Of a DNA stretch of 64,000 nucleotides, positions 54,491-62,822 are shown piece by piece. Both the position numbers and the translations under genes were made by a program. The first letter of the stretch is position 1; each line of letters starts with the position of its first letter. The notes under the pieces are model-generated. The model was not told where the DNA came from. It searched no databases and saw only the letters and a program-made list of their open reading frames with translations. The DNA is from Leptogranulimonas caecicola (GTDB lineage Bacteria > Actinomycetota > Coriobacteriia > Coriobacteriales > Atopobiaceae): the NCBI RefSeq assembly GCF_023168405.1, contig NZ_AP025285.1, positions 1,052,001 through 1,116,000 of the forward strand. Direction: 5' to 3'.

Positions 54491-55891
54491 CTAGGCTGTG
54501 GCGCTGCGCCCGTCCAACTGACCTGAGGGCAGAAGGCTGTGAGGCGCCACCTTCACAAAGGAACCAGGGGCAAAGCCTGCGCCTGAATCCACCAACACCT
54601 CTGCAAGGCCGCCAGTGATGGCGCGGCCAGGACGCTCGATAAACGCCAGCTCCTGCCGGCCAATACAGCTCGCAAGGTAGGAGGTGCGGCTTTGGCGGGC
54701 CATCTGGCGCATAAGGCGCGAGCGCTCATGGGCCACCTGAGGATCCACCTGATCTGGGGCAACGGCGGCTGGGGTTCCTGGGCGCTTGGAATAGCGGAAG
54801 ACATGCATGTTGGCATAGTCCATGGAACGGCAAAACTCCAGGCTTTGGTTGAACTCCTGGGCCGTCTCCCCAGGGAAGCCCACGATAAGGTCGCAGGCCA
54901 AGGCAAGGCCCGGCACCAACTCGCGCGCCCGCTCAACGATGGCGCGATAGCGAGCCGTGTCGTAAGGTCTGCCCATGCGAGCCAATGTGGCGTCGCAACC
55001 AGACTGCAGAGGCAGATGCAAGAAGGGCGCCACACGCCCGCTGGAGTCGCCCATAAGGCGCAGCAGATCGTCAGAGAGCTCCACCGGCTCCACGGAACTC
55101 AGACGGATGCGTCCTACCTTGGTTTTAACAAGCAGCTGATCTAGCAGGCCCGCAAGGCCAATGCCCCCGTCATAGCGGCCAAGATCGATACCGGTGAGTA
55201 CCACCTCGCCGGCACCTTGCTCCACTGCCTGACTCACCGCAGCCACCGCCTCATGCGGCGACAGCGAGCGTGCAGGCCCGCGCGCTTTCCATACGATGCA
55301 ATAGGTGCACCGATTGTCGCAGCCATCTTGGATTTTGATGCCCGGCCGCATGCGGCCTGTAGGCGTCACCGTGCCCTGAGCTTCTGAAGTCACCGGGAGC
55401 AACGAGCTGTCCACGGCGATTTGAGAAGCGCTGGCAGAGGGTGCAGATTCGTGCACCTGCAGGCTGCCCCCAGGCCTATCCTGCAAACCCTTTCCTGCCC
55501 CTGCAACGGCATCAGCCAGACCCAGGCGTCCTGCCTCTGCCAAGACACAGGATGCCACCTGCGTCTTAAGAACTTCGACTTGCATCTTTTCGCCCAAAGA
55601 CGCTACTTCGTCTGCAAAGAGCGTAGCCATGCAGCCGGTAGCCACCACGCTCTGCACCTGAGGGAGCGACGCATAGTGGCGCAGAGACTTGCGGGCTTTG
55701 GCCTCAGCCTCGCCAGTGACCGCGCAGGTGTTCACCACCACGATGGAGGCTTCGTCCTCGCCCACCAGCTCGCAGCCTGCCTGCTCCAGAGAAGCGGCGA
55801 TGGCATCGAGTTCTGCGCGGTTCACCCGGCAGCCCAGGTTTTTAAGGGCCACCTTGAGCGGCTTGACCCCTTTGTGCTGCGCCGCCGTCAC
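54491..55891 (-). CDS. mtaB: tRNA t6A37 methylthiotransferase MtaB
   Basis: The 466-residue radical-SAM enzyme adds methylthio to t6A37. N-terminal domain LGCRVNRAELDAI near residue 18; cluster CDNRCTYCIVWKARGPARS near 191, whose WKARG form marks MtaB. It starts with GTG in a 4-base overlap (GTGA) with the dnaJ stop. A Gly/Ser-rich insert of about 45 residues lies before the cluster. Confidence 0.93.
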   Translation of the reverse strand: MTAAQHKGVKPLKVALKNLGCRVNRAELDAIAASLEQAGCELVGEDEASIVVVNTCAVTGEAEAKARKSLRHYASLPQVQSVVATGCMATLFADEVASLGEKMQVEVLKTQVASCVLAEAGRLGLADAVAGAGKGLQDRPGGSLQVHESAPSASASQIAVDSSLLPVTSEAQGTVTPTGRMRPGIKIQDGCDNRCTYCIVWKARGPARSLSPHEAVAAVSQAVEQGAGEVVLTGIDLGRYDGGIGLAGLLDQLLVKTKVGRIRLSSVEPVELSDDLLRLMGDSSGRVAPFLHLPLQSGCDATLARMGRPYDTARYRAIVERARELVPGLALACDLIVGFPGETAQEFNQSLEFCRSMDYANMHVFRYSKRPGTPAAVAPDQVDPQVAHERSRLMRQMARQSRTSYLASCIGRQELAFIERPGRAITGGLAEVLVDSGAGFAPGSFVKVAPHSLLPSGQLDGRSATA

Positions 55892-57204
55892 GAGCGCTTC
55901 TTCTTACGCTTGCCAAAGGGCTTGGGGCGCGGCTTCTTGCGGCCAGAGGCGCCATCTCCCCCAAAGAGCGAACCCTGTTCCTCATCGCCAAAGAACGACG
56001 AGGACTCAGAATCTGCCTGGCGGGAAGGCTGGGGCTTCTCGGAAGCAGGGGCAGTAGAAGCACCTGCAGCCTGCTGGTCTTGGGCGAAGGTCTCGTCCAG
56101 CAGCGACTGGGCGGTGTCAGCGGTGGAAAGGCGGCTGCCGCGCTCCAGAGCCACAGCCTCCAACTGTTGGGTTTGCGCTGGCGTGAGGTCCTTGGGCACC
56201 GTGAGGTTCACGATGCATACCAGGCTTCCGCGCTGGGAGGGATTGTAGAGATTGGGCATGCCAAAGCCAGGCACCCGTACATGGTCTCCAGGCTGTGTAC
56301 CTGCGGGTATGTTGACCTCCACCTGCTCGTGGGGCATGATGCCCTCCATAGTGAAGGTGGCGCCCAACATGGCCTCGAAGCAATCGATGTCGACGGCGCA
56401 GATAAGGTCGTCGCCCTGGCGCACCAGGTCTGGCTGCTGGGCCACCTCGATGCGCACGATGAGGTCGCCCGCCCTGTCGCCGCGCACACCAGCCTCGCCG
56501 GCGCCCTCGATAGAGAGCTGCATGCCTGAGGCCACGCCCGCCGGAATATGCACTGTCACCTTTTCATGGGACGGCGTGCGGCCCTGGCCGTCGCAAGTCT
56601 CGCAGGGATGCTCGATGACCTGGCCGGTGCCGTGGCACTCCGGACAGGTGGACTGGGTTTGCATGCGACCCAAAATGGTGTGCTGCCAGCTGGTGACCAC
56701 GCCAGTGCCGCCGCATTCGGGGCAGGTGACGGGGGCAGAGCCATCGGCAGAGCCGGTGCCGCCGCAGTCCTCGCAAGGCGCCAGCCGATCATAGGTAATG
56801 GTGCGGTCTAGGCCGGTGGCCGCCTCTTGCAGCGTGATGGTGAGCGTCACCGACATATCGCGGCCTCGCGTGCGCACCCGCCCGGCTCCGGCGGCCCCTC
56901 CCCCAAAGAACTGGGAGAACAGGTCGCTCATGTCGAAGCCGCCGCCAAAGAAGTCATCCATGCCGCCAAAGCCCGCCGGGCCGTCGGCAGTGCCATAACG
57001 ATCGTAGTTGGCGCGCTTGGTCTCATCGGACAGCACCGAGTAGGCCTCGTTGAGCTCTTTGAACTTTGCCTCGGCATCGGGATCATCCGACACGTCCGGA
57101 TGCAGCACGCGCGCCTTCTTCAAAAACGCACGCTTGATAGTCTTGGCGTCGGCATCGCGCTCGACGCCGAGCACCTCGTAGAAATCCCTTTGCGACTCTG
57201 CCAC
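55888..57204 (-). CDS. dnaJ: Chaperone DnaJ
   Basis: The 438-residue protein has a J domain (residues 7-72, HPD included), a Gly/Phe-rich link, four zinc-finger CxxCxGxG units between about 140 and 205 and the two C-terminal beta domains. A basic Lys/Arg-rich tail follows (ending KKRS). It works with DnaK. I prefer the GTG at 57204, which has GAGG eight bases upstream, over an ATG at 57225 that abuts its purine stretch. Confidence 0.94.
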   Translation of the reverse strand: MAESQRDFYEVLGVERDADAKTIKRAFLKKARVLHPDVSDDPDAEAKFKELNEAYSVLSDETKRANYDRYGTADGPAGFGGMDDFFGGGFDMSDLFSQFFGGGAAGAGRVRTRGRDMSVTLTITLQEAATGLDRTITYDRLAPCEDCGGTGSADGSAPVTCPECGGTGVVTSWQHTILGRMQTQSTCPECHGTGQVIEHPCETCDGQGRTPSHEKVTVHIPAGVASGMQLSIEGAGEAGVRGDRAGDLIVRIEVAQQPDLVRQGDDLICAVDIDCFEAMLGATFTMEGIMPHEQVEVNIPAGTQPGDHVRVPGFGMPNLYNPSQRGSLVCIVNLTVPKDLTPAQTQQLEAVALERGSRLSTADTAQSLLDETFAQDQQAAGASTAPASEKPQPSRQADSESSSFFGDEEQGSLFGGDGASGRKKPRPKPFGKRKKKRS

Positions 57205-57265
57205 GGTAGACCTCAGACCTTTCATCCCTCGAGGTAAACCCTACATTGTTGGCAGCCGTTCCCGC

Positions 57266-57278
57266 TGCCGAGAAACCC
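57266..57278 (+). repeat. Dispersed 13-mer TGCCGAGAAACCC, copy 9
   Basis: Exact intergenic copy between the two dnaJ-type genes. Confidence 0.8.
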
Positions 57279-57347
57279 TCGCCCCAGGCGCTTGCCCCCT
57301 TTGGATGAAATGCAAGCGAACCTGAGGCGAAAGGCGTGCGTTACGTG

Positions 57348-58460
57348 CTAGAAGCGCATGGCCGCCCGGCCCGCGCCCTGGGCGCAGCTGATCATGAGCG
57401 TCATGAAGAGCGCCAGCATGAAGCCGTTGGAAAGGCCGGCCACCACATGATTGCCGGCGTTCTTCCACCAGACGGAGTTATGCTTGGCAAGGCCTCCGCG
57501 CACCACCATGAAGAGACCCATGACAAGCGGCACAGCGATGATGAGGCTCACTGCGCCCAGCACCTGGAAGAAGAGTCCCATGGCGATGAAGGGCAGCGCA
57601 AAGCCAATGAGCTGGAAGCCCATGGCGCTCTCTGGCGCCAGGCGCTCTGCAGGAATGCCTACACGCACCAATAGATCGCCTGTCTTGCCGCCATTGGTGC
57701 CCGCATTGCCCATGCCGGGCACGCGGATCATGTCGCCATCGTGGGAGTCGGCAGGAATGTCTACCACTGCCTCGCTGGCAGAAAGGATGCGGCCGGTGCC
57801 CTTGCATCGATGGCAAGGATCCGCCACCACTTTGCCGGTGCCCTCGCACTCAGGGCATTGCACGCGCATAGCGCCAAAGCCCATACCGCCAAAGACTGCC
57901 GAGAGATCGACATCGATAGAGCCTTTGCCATGGCAGGTGGGGCACACCTTGGCGTGCTCGGACTCTTCCGAGCCAGTGCCATGGCAGACGTCACAGACTA
58001 CGTAGCGATCGTAGGTGATGCCGCGGCGAGTGCCTGTCGCAGCGGTCTTGCTATCCAGTTCGATGTCATAGACGACGTCTGCGCCGGAGCGGGGATTATA
58101 GGCAGTGGCCCTGCCGCGCTGGGCGCCAAAGCCTCCAAACCCCCCGAAGCCGCCAAAGGGCATGCCGCCATAGCCGCCAAAGCCTCCGCCAAAGGGAGAC
58201 TGGGGAGCACTGGATGTCGAAGAGCCCATGAAGGGTGCACCCGATCGCATGGCATCGTAGCGGCGCCGCTTGTCCTCGTCTGAAAGCACCGCGTAGGCCT
58301 CGGAGACTTCTTTGAACTTCTCCTCTGCATCCGGCGCCTTGTTCACGTCTGGATGGAGGGTGCGGGCTTTCTTTTGAAATGCTTTACGAATCTCCTCTGT
58401 TGTGGCGTCTGAGGAGACGCCAAGGATTTCGTAGTAGTTCTTATCGGTCATCGCAGACAT
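57348..58460 (-). CDS. DnaJ-type protein with C-terminal membrane segments
   Basis: The 370-residue protein has a full J domain (HPD near residue 39), a long Gly/Phe/Met-rich link (about 75-110), a zinc-finger region with four CxxCxGxG-like units ([32 protein letters not shown]) and only part of one beta domain (to about 275). Instead of the second beta domain and dimer part it ends in three or more hydrophobic helices (about 280-365). This would hold the co-chaperone at the membrane. It has its own promoter and lies upstream of dnaJ. The start is the first of two close ATGs. Confidence 0.85.
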   Translation of the reverse strand: MSAMTDKNYYEILGVSSDATTEEIRKAFQKKARTLHPDVNKAPDAEEKFKEVSEAYAVLSDEDKRRRYDAMRSGAPFMGSSTSSAPQSPFGGGFGGYGGMPFGGFGGFGGFGAQRGRATAYNPRSGADVVYDIELDSKTAATGTRRGITYDRYVVCDVCHGTGSEESEHAKVCPTCHGKGSIDVDLSAVFGGMGFGAMRVQCPECEGTGKVVADPCHRCKGTGRILSASEAVVDIPADSHDGDMIRVPGMGNAGTNGGKTGDLLVRVGIPAERLAPESAMGFQLIGFALPFIAMGLFFQVLGAVSLIIAVPLVMGLFMVVRGGLAKHNSVWWKNAGNHVVAGLSNGFMLALFMTLMISCAQGAGRAAMRF

Positions 58461-58488
58461 GCGGTGAGAACTCCTGTCGTCGAGTCAA

Positions 58489-58523
58489 GCCACGATATTA
58501 TTCCGTGGCACAAACGTTCGCAA
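58489..58523 (-). promoter_or_regulatory. Promoter of the membrane DnaJ gene with a palindrome over the -10
   Basis: On the minus strand TTGCGA (58523-58518) and TAATAT (58500-58495) are 17 bases apart. The inverted repeat GCCACG-N9-CGTGGC (58489-58509 on plus) covers the -10 box and could be a repressor site; it is neither CIRCE nor a clear HAIR element. Confidence 0.6.
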
Positions 58524-58586
58524 TCTCATATCTTAGCGCGAACGACGCAGATTTCTCTGGGCATCATGGTTTGTGCGCAAACGTGA

Positions 58587-58616
58587 AGCGCCCGAGCTCT
58601 CATGAGCCCGAGCGCT
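58587..58616 (-). terminator. Hairpin after the glutathione peroxidase gene
   Basis: AGCGCTCGGGCTC pairs, with two weak pairs, with GAGCTCGGGCGCT. It starts 27 bp after the stop codon. The T content after it is low. Confidence 0.55.
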
Positions 58617-58642
58617 AAGAGATGCATTAGCAGTTGTCGATG

Positions 58643-59188
58643 TTAGAGGACTTCTTTGACTGCCTCTTCTACCAGCGCCATATCTACCGTGGGCTCGAAG
58701 CGGGCCACCACGTTGCCGTCGCGATCTACGAGGAACTTGGTGAAGTTCCACTTGATGTCGTCGTTGTCTGCGTAGTTAGGATCGACGTTCTCTTTGAGGT
58801 AGTTGTCCATGAAGTCGGCCTTCTCGCCGGTGAAACCCTCGAAGCCCTTCTGCTCTTTGAGGAAGGCATAGAGGGGCAGCTGGCCTTCGCCGTTGACCTC
58901 GGACTTCTTGTACTGCTGATAGGGCGTGCCAAAGGTCATGGTGCAGAACTCGTGGATCTCGTCGTCCGAGCCGGGCGCCTGGTGGCCAAACTGATCGCAG
59001 GGGATGTCGATGATCTCGAGGCCCTGCTCGTGATAGTTGTTGTAGAGGTTCTTGAGGTCCTCGTACTGCGGGGTGAAGCCGCAGCCCGTAGCCGAGTTGA
59101 CGATAAGCATAGGCTTGCCCTCGAACTCGGAAAGGCTTACTTGAGTGCCGTTCGGCTTCTCAATAGTGAAATCATAAATGGTAGGCAT
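58643..59188 (-). CDS. Glutathione peroxidase family protein
   Basis: The 181-residue protein has NSATGCGFTPQYEDL near residue 31, where cysteine takes the place of selenocysteine, and the Gln/Trp parts of the tetrad can be seen in IPCDQFGHQ near 62 and IKWNFTKFLVD near 148. Bacterial homologues usually use thioredoxin to reduce peroxides. The ATG at 59188 has AAAGGAG seven bases upstream. It stands alone. Confidence 0.93.
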   Translation of the reverse strand: MPTIYDFTIEKPNGTQVSLSEFEGKPMLIVNSATGCGFTPQYEDLKNLYNNYHEQGLEIIDIPCDQFGHQAPGSDDEIHEFCTMTFGTPYQQYKKSEVNGEGQLPLYAFLKEQKGFEGFTGEKADFMDNYLKENVDPNYADNDDIKWNFTKFLVDRDGNVVARFEPTVDMALVEEAVKEVL

Positions 59189-59279
59189 AGGTTGCTCCTT
59201 TGTTGGAGTGTCTTGTAGTCTGCGCCTATTCCTACCCATGCAGTGGGATTTTGAGTACGGAGAAGGCAGAAAGCTCAAG

Positions 59280-59537
59280 TTAAACAAATAGATCTTTATG
59301 GCTGATCCATATCCTGCCGAGAAGCCCACCCCCCCCCTCATCAAGGACTACGTTTGCAACATACTTCCCTTTTCCTATGCCGAGATCTTGAAGCGCATCT
59401 TCAGGAGAAGAGAAACCGGCTTCTTTATCAACCAGATTGTTACCCCTGCCATAAGACCAGAACCATCCGTCATCGTCTTTTACGATGGTATAGAGATTGC
59501 CCTTATAACCCCTATGTGTGTATACAGCATGATCCAA
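59280..59537 (-). CDS. Small hypothetical protein with a G9 tract
   Basis: I do not recognise this frame of about 85 residues. The region YTIVKDDDGWFWSYGRGN...FSSPEDAL has the look of a real small domain with aromatic pairs, but the start is only a TTG without a ribosome site, and the frame continues upstream against the broken regulator on the other strand. Near the 3' end it holds nine consecutive G (C on the plus strand, 59329-59337) next to copy 10 of the 13-mer. It may be a remnant. Confidence 0.35.
   Translation of the reverse strand: MDHAVYTHRGYKGNLYTIVKDDDGWFWSYGRGNNLVDKEAGFSSPEDALQDLGIGKGKYVANVVLDEGGGGLLGRIWISHKDLFV
59315..59327 (+). repeat. Dispersed 13-mer TGCCGAGAAGCCC, copy 10
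   Basis: Exact copy one base before a run of nine C (59329-59337). Confidence 0.75.
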
Positions 59538-59565
59538 ATCACCATCTACCGTTGGAGCATGACTA

Positions 59566-60727
59566 TGGGCTTCTGGTCTCAGAGGACCAATACGAGAGCG
59601 ACCATGCCCACGCCAACGCGCTGCAACGGCTGCGCTGTGACCTGGTGACGCTTAACAAGCTGTTCGCCCGTCGAGATTCGCTGACTCATCCAGATGCTGA
59701 GCCTCATCGCACGGTCACCACCACGCCTCAGGGGCAGAATTGCTATACCTACCACGTGGAGCGGCCCTTCTCGGCAGAAGAAGCGTTTATATTGGCCAAT
59801 GCGTTGGCACACTCGCGCCTAGCCGACTCCCAGGAAAAAGAGCAGCTTCTGGAAAAGTGAAGTCCCTCCACTACCGAGAAGACCATCGCCCTATAGCCCC
59901 TTGCATTACTTATAGGCCCAGGCCGGAGGCTTCGGCAGCTCTGCTGACGAATTATCGTGCGGTGGCGCGGGCGGTGGACAGGCTGAACGAGATGGGCAAC
60001 CGCCGAGGTGGCAAGCTGGCCCCTATCTCGCTTATCTACGGGACGCTGGGCCGGATTTTGATTTGGTGGCGCAACCTAGGCAAGGCTGCTTGCTAGAGTG
60101 CGAATTACTGCCCATCGCGGTGCATGAGGATCGCGGGCGCTACTACATGAGCTCCCGGTTCATCGATCTGGGGGAGACCCCAGAAGGCCCCGCTACGTGG
60201 TGCACAATGATGGCTATTTGAACTATCGACTGGATCGCATCATTCCCGAGAGCATCAAAGATTATGCCGATGAGGGCTGCCCCGGCATGCTGCCCTATCG
60301 CCTGACAGATCCTGCGCCCCAGAAACGCGCCGGCCTCACCGAGCAGGAGCTTTTTACACTGGAAGCCAGTTACGAGATGTATGCTACCTCGGATCCTCTG
60401 CGCCTGGAGCTCGAAGCCGAGGGCCCCGTACTCAAAGCCATTGCCGACGCCTTTAACCCAGACAGCGAGGATTCTCCCCTTGCCGATAAGAAATCCGTCC
60501 GCAAGCTGCCAGATGGCAAGACTCGTATTGAGGTACCGGTTTCAGATGGCGCCGTCCTCATGGGACGTCTGGCAAGCTTTGGGCCTTCTGCCCACGTGGT
60601 AGGTGATCGCAGGCTCAAGGAGACTTACGTCCGCTTTTTATGCAATGTACTGGGCGCCTACGCTGACGATCCCCAGGTAGGAGAAGAAGTGAGAGCTTGG
60701 GCGAGAGGTGCTATTGACGAAGGATAA
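59566..60727 (+). pseudogene. Broken WYL-domain-type regulator
   Basis: Three pieces in different frames read like one regulator: a first part ending near 59860 (ALQRLRCDLVTLNKLF, then AEEAFILANALAHS), a middle part to about 60190 (REDHRPIAP; ELLPIAVHEDRGRYYM) and a last part from 60197 to 60727 (VHNDGYLNYRLDRIIPES). The last resembles the WYL domain's RLDRI region followed by a C-terminal domain. At least two frameshifts separate them and the N-terminal helix-turn-helix is not evident. I judge it decayed; the 60197-60727 part alone could be translated. Confidence 0.5.
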
Positions 60728-60780
60728 GCGATCAAAATAGCGCACCTTCGGTTTATAGGACAGATAGTGTGCTGTGATAA

Positions 60781-60817
60781 GGGGTGTTGACCTGCGCCAG
60801 ACCTGCGTCAACACCCC
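60781..60817. repeat. Inverted repeat GGGGTGTTGAC/GTCAACACCCC
   Basis: Perfect 11-bp arms around a 15-base loop, directly inside the left end of the element. The right end has the shorter relative GACGTTGAC-CTGC-GTCAACGTC at 61361-61382. Confidence 0.85.
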
Positions 60818-60892
60818 ATAATCTGTAGGCCAAAAACCTGTAGACCAAATTTACCTTCATTATTTATAAGCACTCTTTGCGGCTAAAAGGGA

Positions 60893-60924
60893 GCGGTGTG
60901 AAAGCAGGGCTGCTTTCACACCGC
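60893..60924. repeat. Perfect 14-bp hairpin
   Basis: GCGGTGTGAAAGCA and TGCTTTCACACCGC surround GGGC. No T run on the plus strand; a T-rich stretch follows on the minus strand, so it could terminate minus-strand transcripts. Confidence 0.8.
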
Positions 60925-61017
60925 AAGCCTCAGATAAATCCTGGAGGGCCAAAAGCAGACCTGTCTGTGAGATGGGGATGCAGGGCGGATGGGATTCGGG
61001 CTGGGCGCCGTTCCATG

Positions 61018-61037
61018 CCTACTAAGTACTTAGTAGG
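61018..61037. repeat. 20-bp perfect palindrome
   Basis: CCTACTAAGTACTTAGTAGG is its own complement. Its half-site recurs at 61119-61130 (GTACTTAGTAGG) and, with the centre changed, at 61147-61159 (TGTACTAAGTAGG), so a protein-binding site cluster is plausible. Confidence 0.85.
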
Positions 61038-61360
61038 CCAATTTTGCCCAAAATCTGCGTCACTTTTTATTTTAGTATTACATCACCCAAGCTCACGGAG
61101 TTGGTTCCATATTCAATTGTACTTAGTAGGCACATGCCGAAGGAAATGTACTAAGTAGGCGGAAGCGTTGTCGCTCTTCTTATGGTCACTCTTCTGCATC
61201 TTGGCCCCGCAGACCGCCTTTTTCATCGGGCCCTGCAAATCCTGGATGTAACGACTAGATTTTTCTGTCTTCAGCTGGGGCACCACTGCATTGGACAGCA
61301 CATCTTCTGTGCGAGTTCCCGTGTTCAAATGAGCCTTCCGTATTTAAACACCCAAAAAGG

Positions 61361-61382
61361 GACGTTGACCTGCGTCAACGTC
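61361..61382. repeat. Inverted repeat GACGTTGAC/GTCAACGTC
   Basis: Perfect 9-bp arms around CTGC, just inside the right end of the 668-bp element; mirrors the larger repeat at 60781. Confidence 0.85.
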
Positions 61383-61527
61383 ACCATTCACAGCACGCTT
61401 TTTGTCCTATAAGCCGCACCTTCCTTAGAGGAAAGCACGCTTGACTCTTCACACTATTGAATACATGAGTTGGCTGCATCCGCTTATCATGTTGAGTTTG
61501 GAAATTTGCACTTTATCAGCCATAATT

Positions 61528-61571
61528 CTACACAATAGGTTACAGTATATTTACCACACATATTGTGTTAG
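61528..61571 (+). promoter_or_regulatory. Probable operator of the first toxin-antitoxin module
   Basis: CTACACAATA (61528-61537) and TATTGTGTTAG (61561-61571) form an inverted repeat across an AT-rich, promoter-like centre, directly before the antitoxin ribosome site. Antitoxins of this kind usually repress their own promoter. Confidence 0.5.
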
Positions 61572-61581
61572 GAGTTGTCCA

Positions 61582-61938
61582 ATGATTGCAGATGCAAGCC
61601 ACAGCCTTCCCGTTATGCCAGAACGAGTAGGTCTCGCTGAACTTGGACGGTCTTCCAATTGGCGAGATGCAGTAAACCGCGATGGCATCATTGAAATATC
61701 CGAGCATAATCGTCCTCGCTATTTTGTTGTCACACCTGATTACCTTGCACGCAATGATGCTTATACACAGGCTCTTGAATTAAAACTTAGTGAGATTGAG
61801 TCAGAACTTGATCGTCTCGATATAGAACATGCATTACTACGCGATAAAGCCTTAGCTGAGCAAGGCGAACTGCCTCTTTCTGGTCCTGAACTCAAAACTG
61901 CTGCGTTAGACCTTATGGAAAAAGCTGGTCTTATATGA
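61582..61938 (+). CDS. Antitoxin of a type II toxin-antitoxin module (Phd/YefM-like)
   Basis: The 118-residue protein has an N-terminal segment (GLAELGRSSNWRDAVNRDGIIEISEHNRPRYFVV) typical of Phd/YefM-type antitoxins that bind DNA as dimers, then a long helical, acidic part that should wrap the toxin. AGGAG lies eight bases before the ATG. Its stop overlaps the start of the next gene by four bases (ATGA). It is lower in GC than the housekeeping block, suggesting transfer. Confidence 0.72.
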   Translation: MIADASHSLPVMPERVGLAELGRSSNWRDAVNRDGIIEISEHNRPRYFVVTPDYLARNDAYTQALELKLSEIESELDRLDIEHALLRDKALAEQGELPLSGPELKTAALDLMEKAGLI

Positions 61939-62316
61939 CAAGACAAGAGTTATTTCTTGAACTAATTGACGCTCTTTCCAATATACCTGGCTTGACTATT
62001 GAACCTATCGTTTTCGTAGAGGAAGCAAGAGCGCTTGATGAAGCTTATCCGGCGCTAGAGGATCTTACACCTGTTGTAGTAGCGATAATTCGTGCCATGA
62101 AAGATTTGGCCGCCGGACGCGTGTCAAGTTCTTCCCTCTCTCTCAAGCTTGAGGGTGCGCGATCCTATCATTTTCAAAAAAAACCGTTCGCAAGGTGAAA
62201 AGACAGAACTAAGAATTGTTTATCGCATCTTAGATAATGGTGCTCTATACATCTTGGCTTTTGGCAATCGTTGGAGACCCGAAGCCATTTACAGAAGAGC
62301 TGCAAAACACATGTAA
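61935..62316 (+). pseudogene. Toxin partner, frameshifted at an A8 run
   Basis: The frame starting at 61935 reads 87 residues and stops at 62198. Removing one A from the A8 run at 62176-62183 joins it to a second frame (TELRIVYRILDNGALYILAF, then GNRWRPEAIYRRAAKHM) ending at TAA 62316, giving about 126 residues. That second part resembles RelE-like toxins. So either the toxin is inactivated by a one-base insertion or full-length protein needs slippage at A8; a base-call error is also possible. Confidence 0.65.
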
Positions 62317-62513
62317 TGAAAAAGTCGTTTAAGCTCCAGTGGATAATTGAGAGGATGCACCACGAGGAATTCACTTAATTTGTTGAAGATCGAAGACCAT
62401 CGGTCAAGAAAGGATCTCGCAGAAGCCGTACTCCCTGCCCTCGCCACAATAAACACCAGAATATAATCTATATCTTGATATGCAGATTCAGTTATAACGA
62501 CTTTATAGTTCAT
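62289..62513 (-). CDS. ParE/RelE-like toxin, probably truncated
   Basis: The 74-residue frame begins MNYKVVITESAYQDIDYILVFI, like ParE/RelE toxins, with FLDRWSSIFNKLSEF in the usual second helix. Family members run to 90-100 residues and end in a beta-strand region that is missing; the last codons lie opposite the end of the first toxin. It overlaps the stop of its antitoxin by 11 bases. Truncation makes activity doubtful. Confidence 0.55.
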   Translation of the reverse strand: MNYKVVITESAYQDIDYILVFIVARAGSTASARSFLDRWSSIFNKLSEFLVVHPLNYPLELKRLFHYMCFAALL

Positions 62514-62773
62514 ATTTCTCCCGAAGCTGATTCACAGCAGCGCCTGCTTCGGAATACGAGCCTTCTGCGACCTCTTTCTCCCCCGTCACTTCACGTGCAA
62601 GAAGATTGGCCCTTGCAAGCTGGGGCTGTAGGCTTTCCCAGTACTTTGTTGACATAGACCACCAATGCACCTGCCCTATTGTGCGTTACCGTGACAGGTC
62701 CGTCTTTTGACCTCACTAACTCGGTAGACTTCACTGTATTATTCATGTCATGCATCGAAACGCACTTTGGCAT
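62503..62773 (-). pseudogene. Antitoxin partner with a one-base frameshift
   Basis: From the ATG at 62773 (AAGAAGG upstream) the frame reads MPKCVSMHDMNNTVKSTELV and on to ALVVYVNK, a RelB/Phd-like start. One base too many at the AACAAAG stretch near 62643 shifts the frame; in the other frame the protein continues YWESLQPQLARANLLAREV to LREKYEL and stops at TAA 62503, overlapping the toxin ATG as expected for an operon. Confidence 0.62.
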
Positions 62774-62822
62774 TATTACCTTCTTAGTGGTCAAATCGCA
62801 GTATATAAAGGCAAAGTTCGAT

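Larger units (their letters stand above)
60749..61416. mobile_element. 668-bp gene-free element with 29-bp inverted ends
   Basis: The left end 60749-60777 and the reverse complement of the right end 61388-61416 agree at 25 of 29 positions. Inside each end lies a GTTGAC/GTCAAC palindrome. Further hairpins and repeats fill the interior. I see no convincing gene in it. It could be a MITE-like element or a double copy of a regulatory segment; no target duplication was identified. Confidence 0.5.

Noticed and set aside
61113-61328. 71-residue minus-strand frame in the hairpin-rich element
   Set aside because: No ribosome site or recognisable domain, and it crosses the repeated half-sites; kept only as an unlikely remnant.
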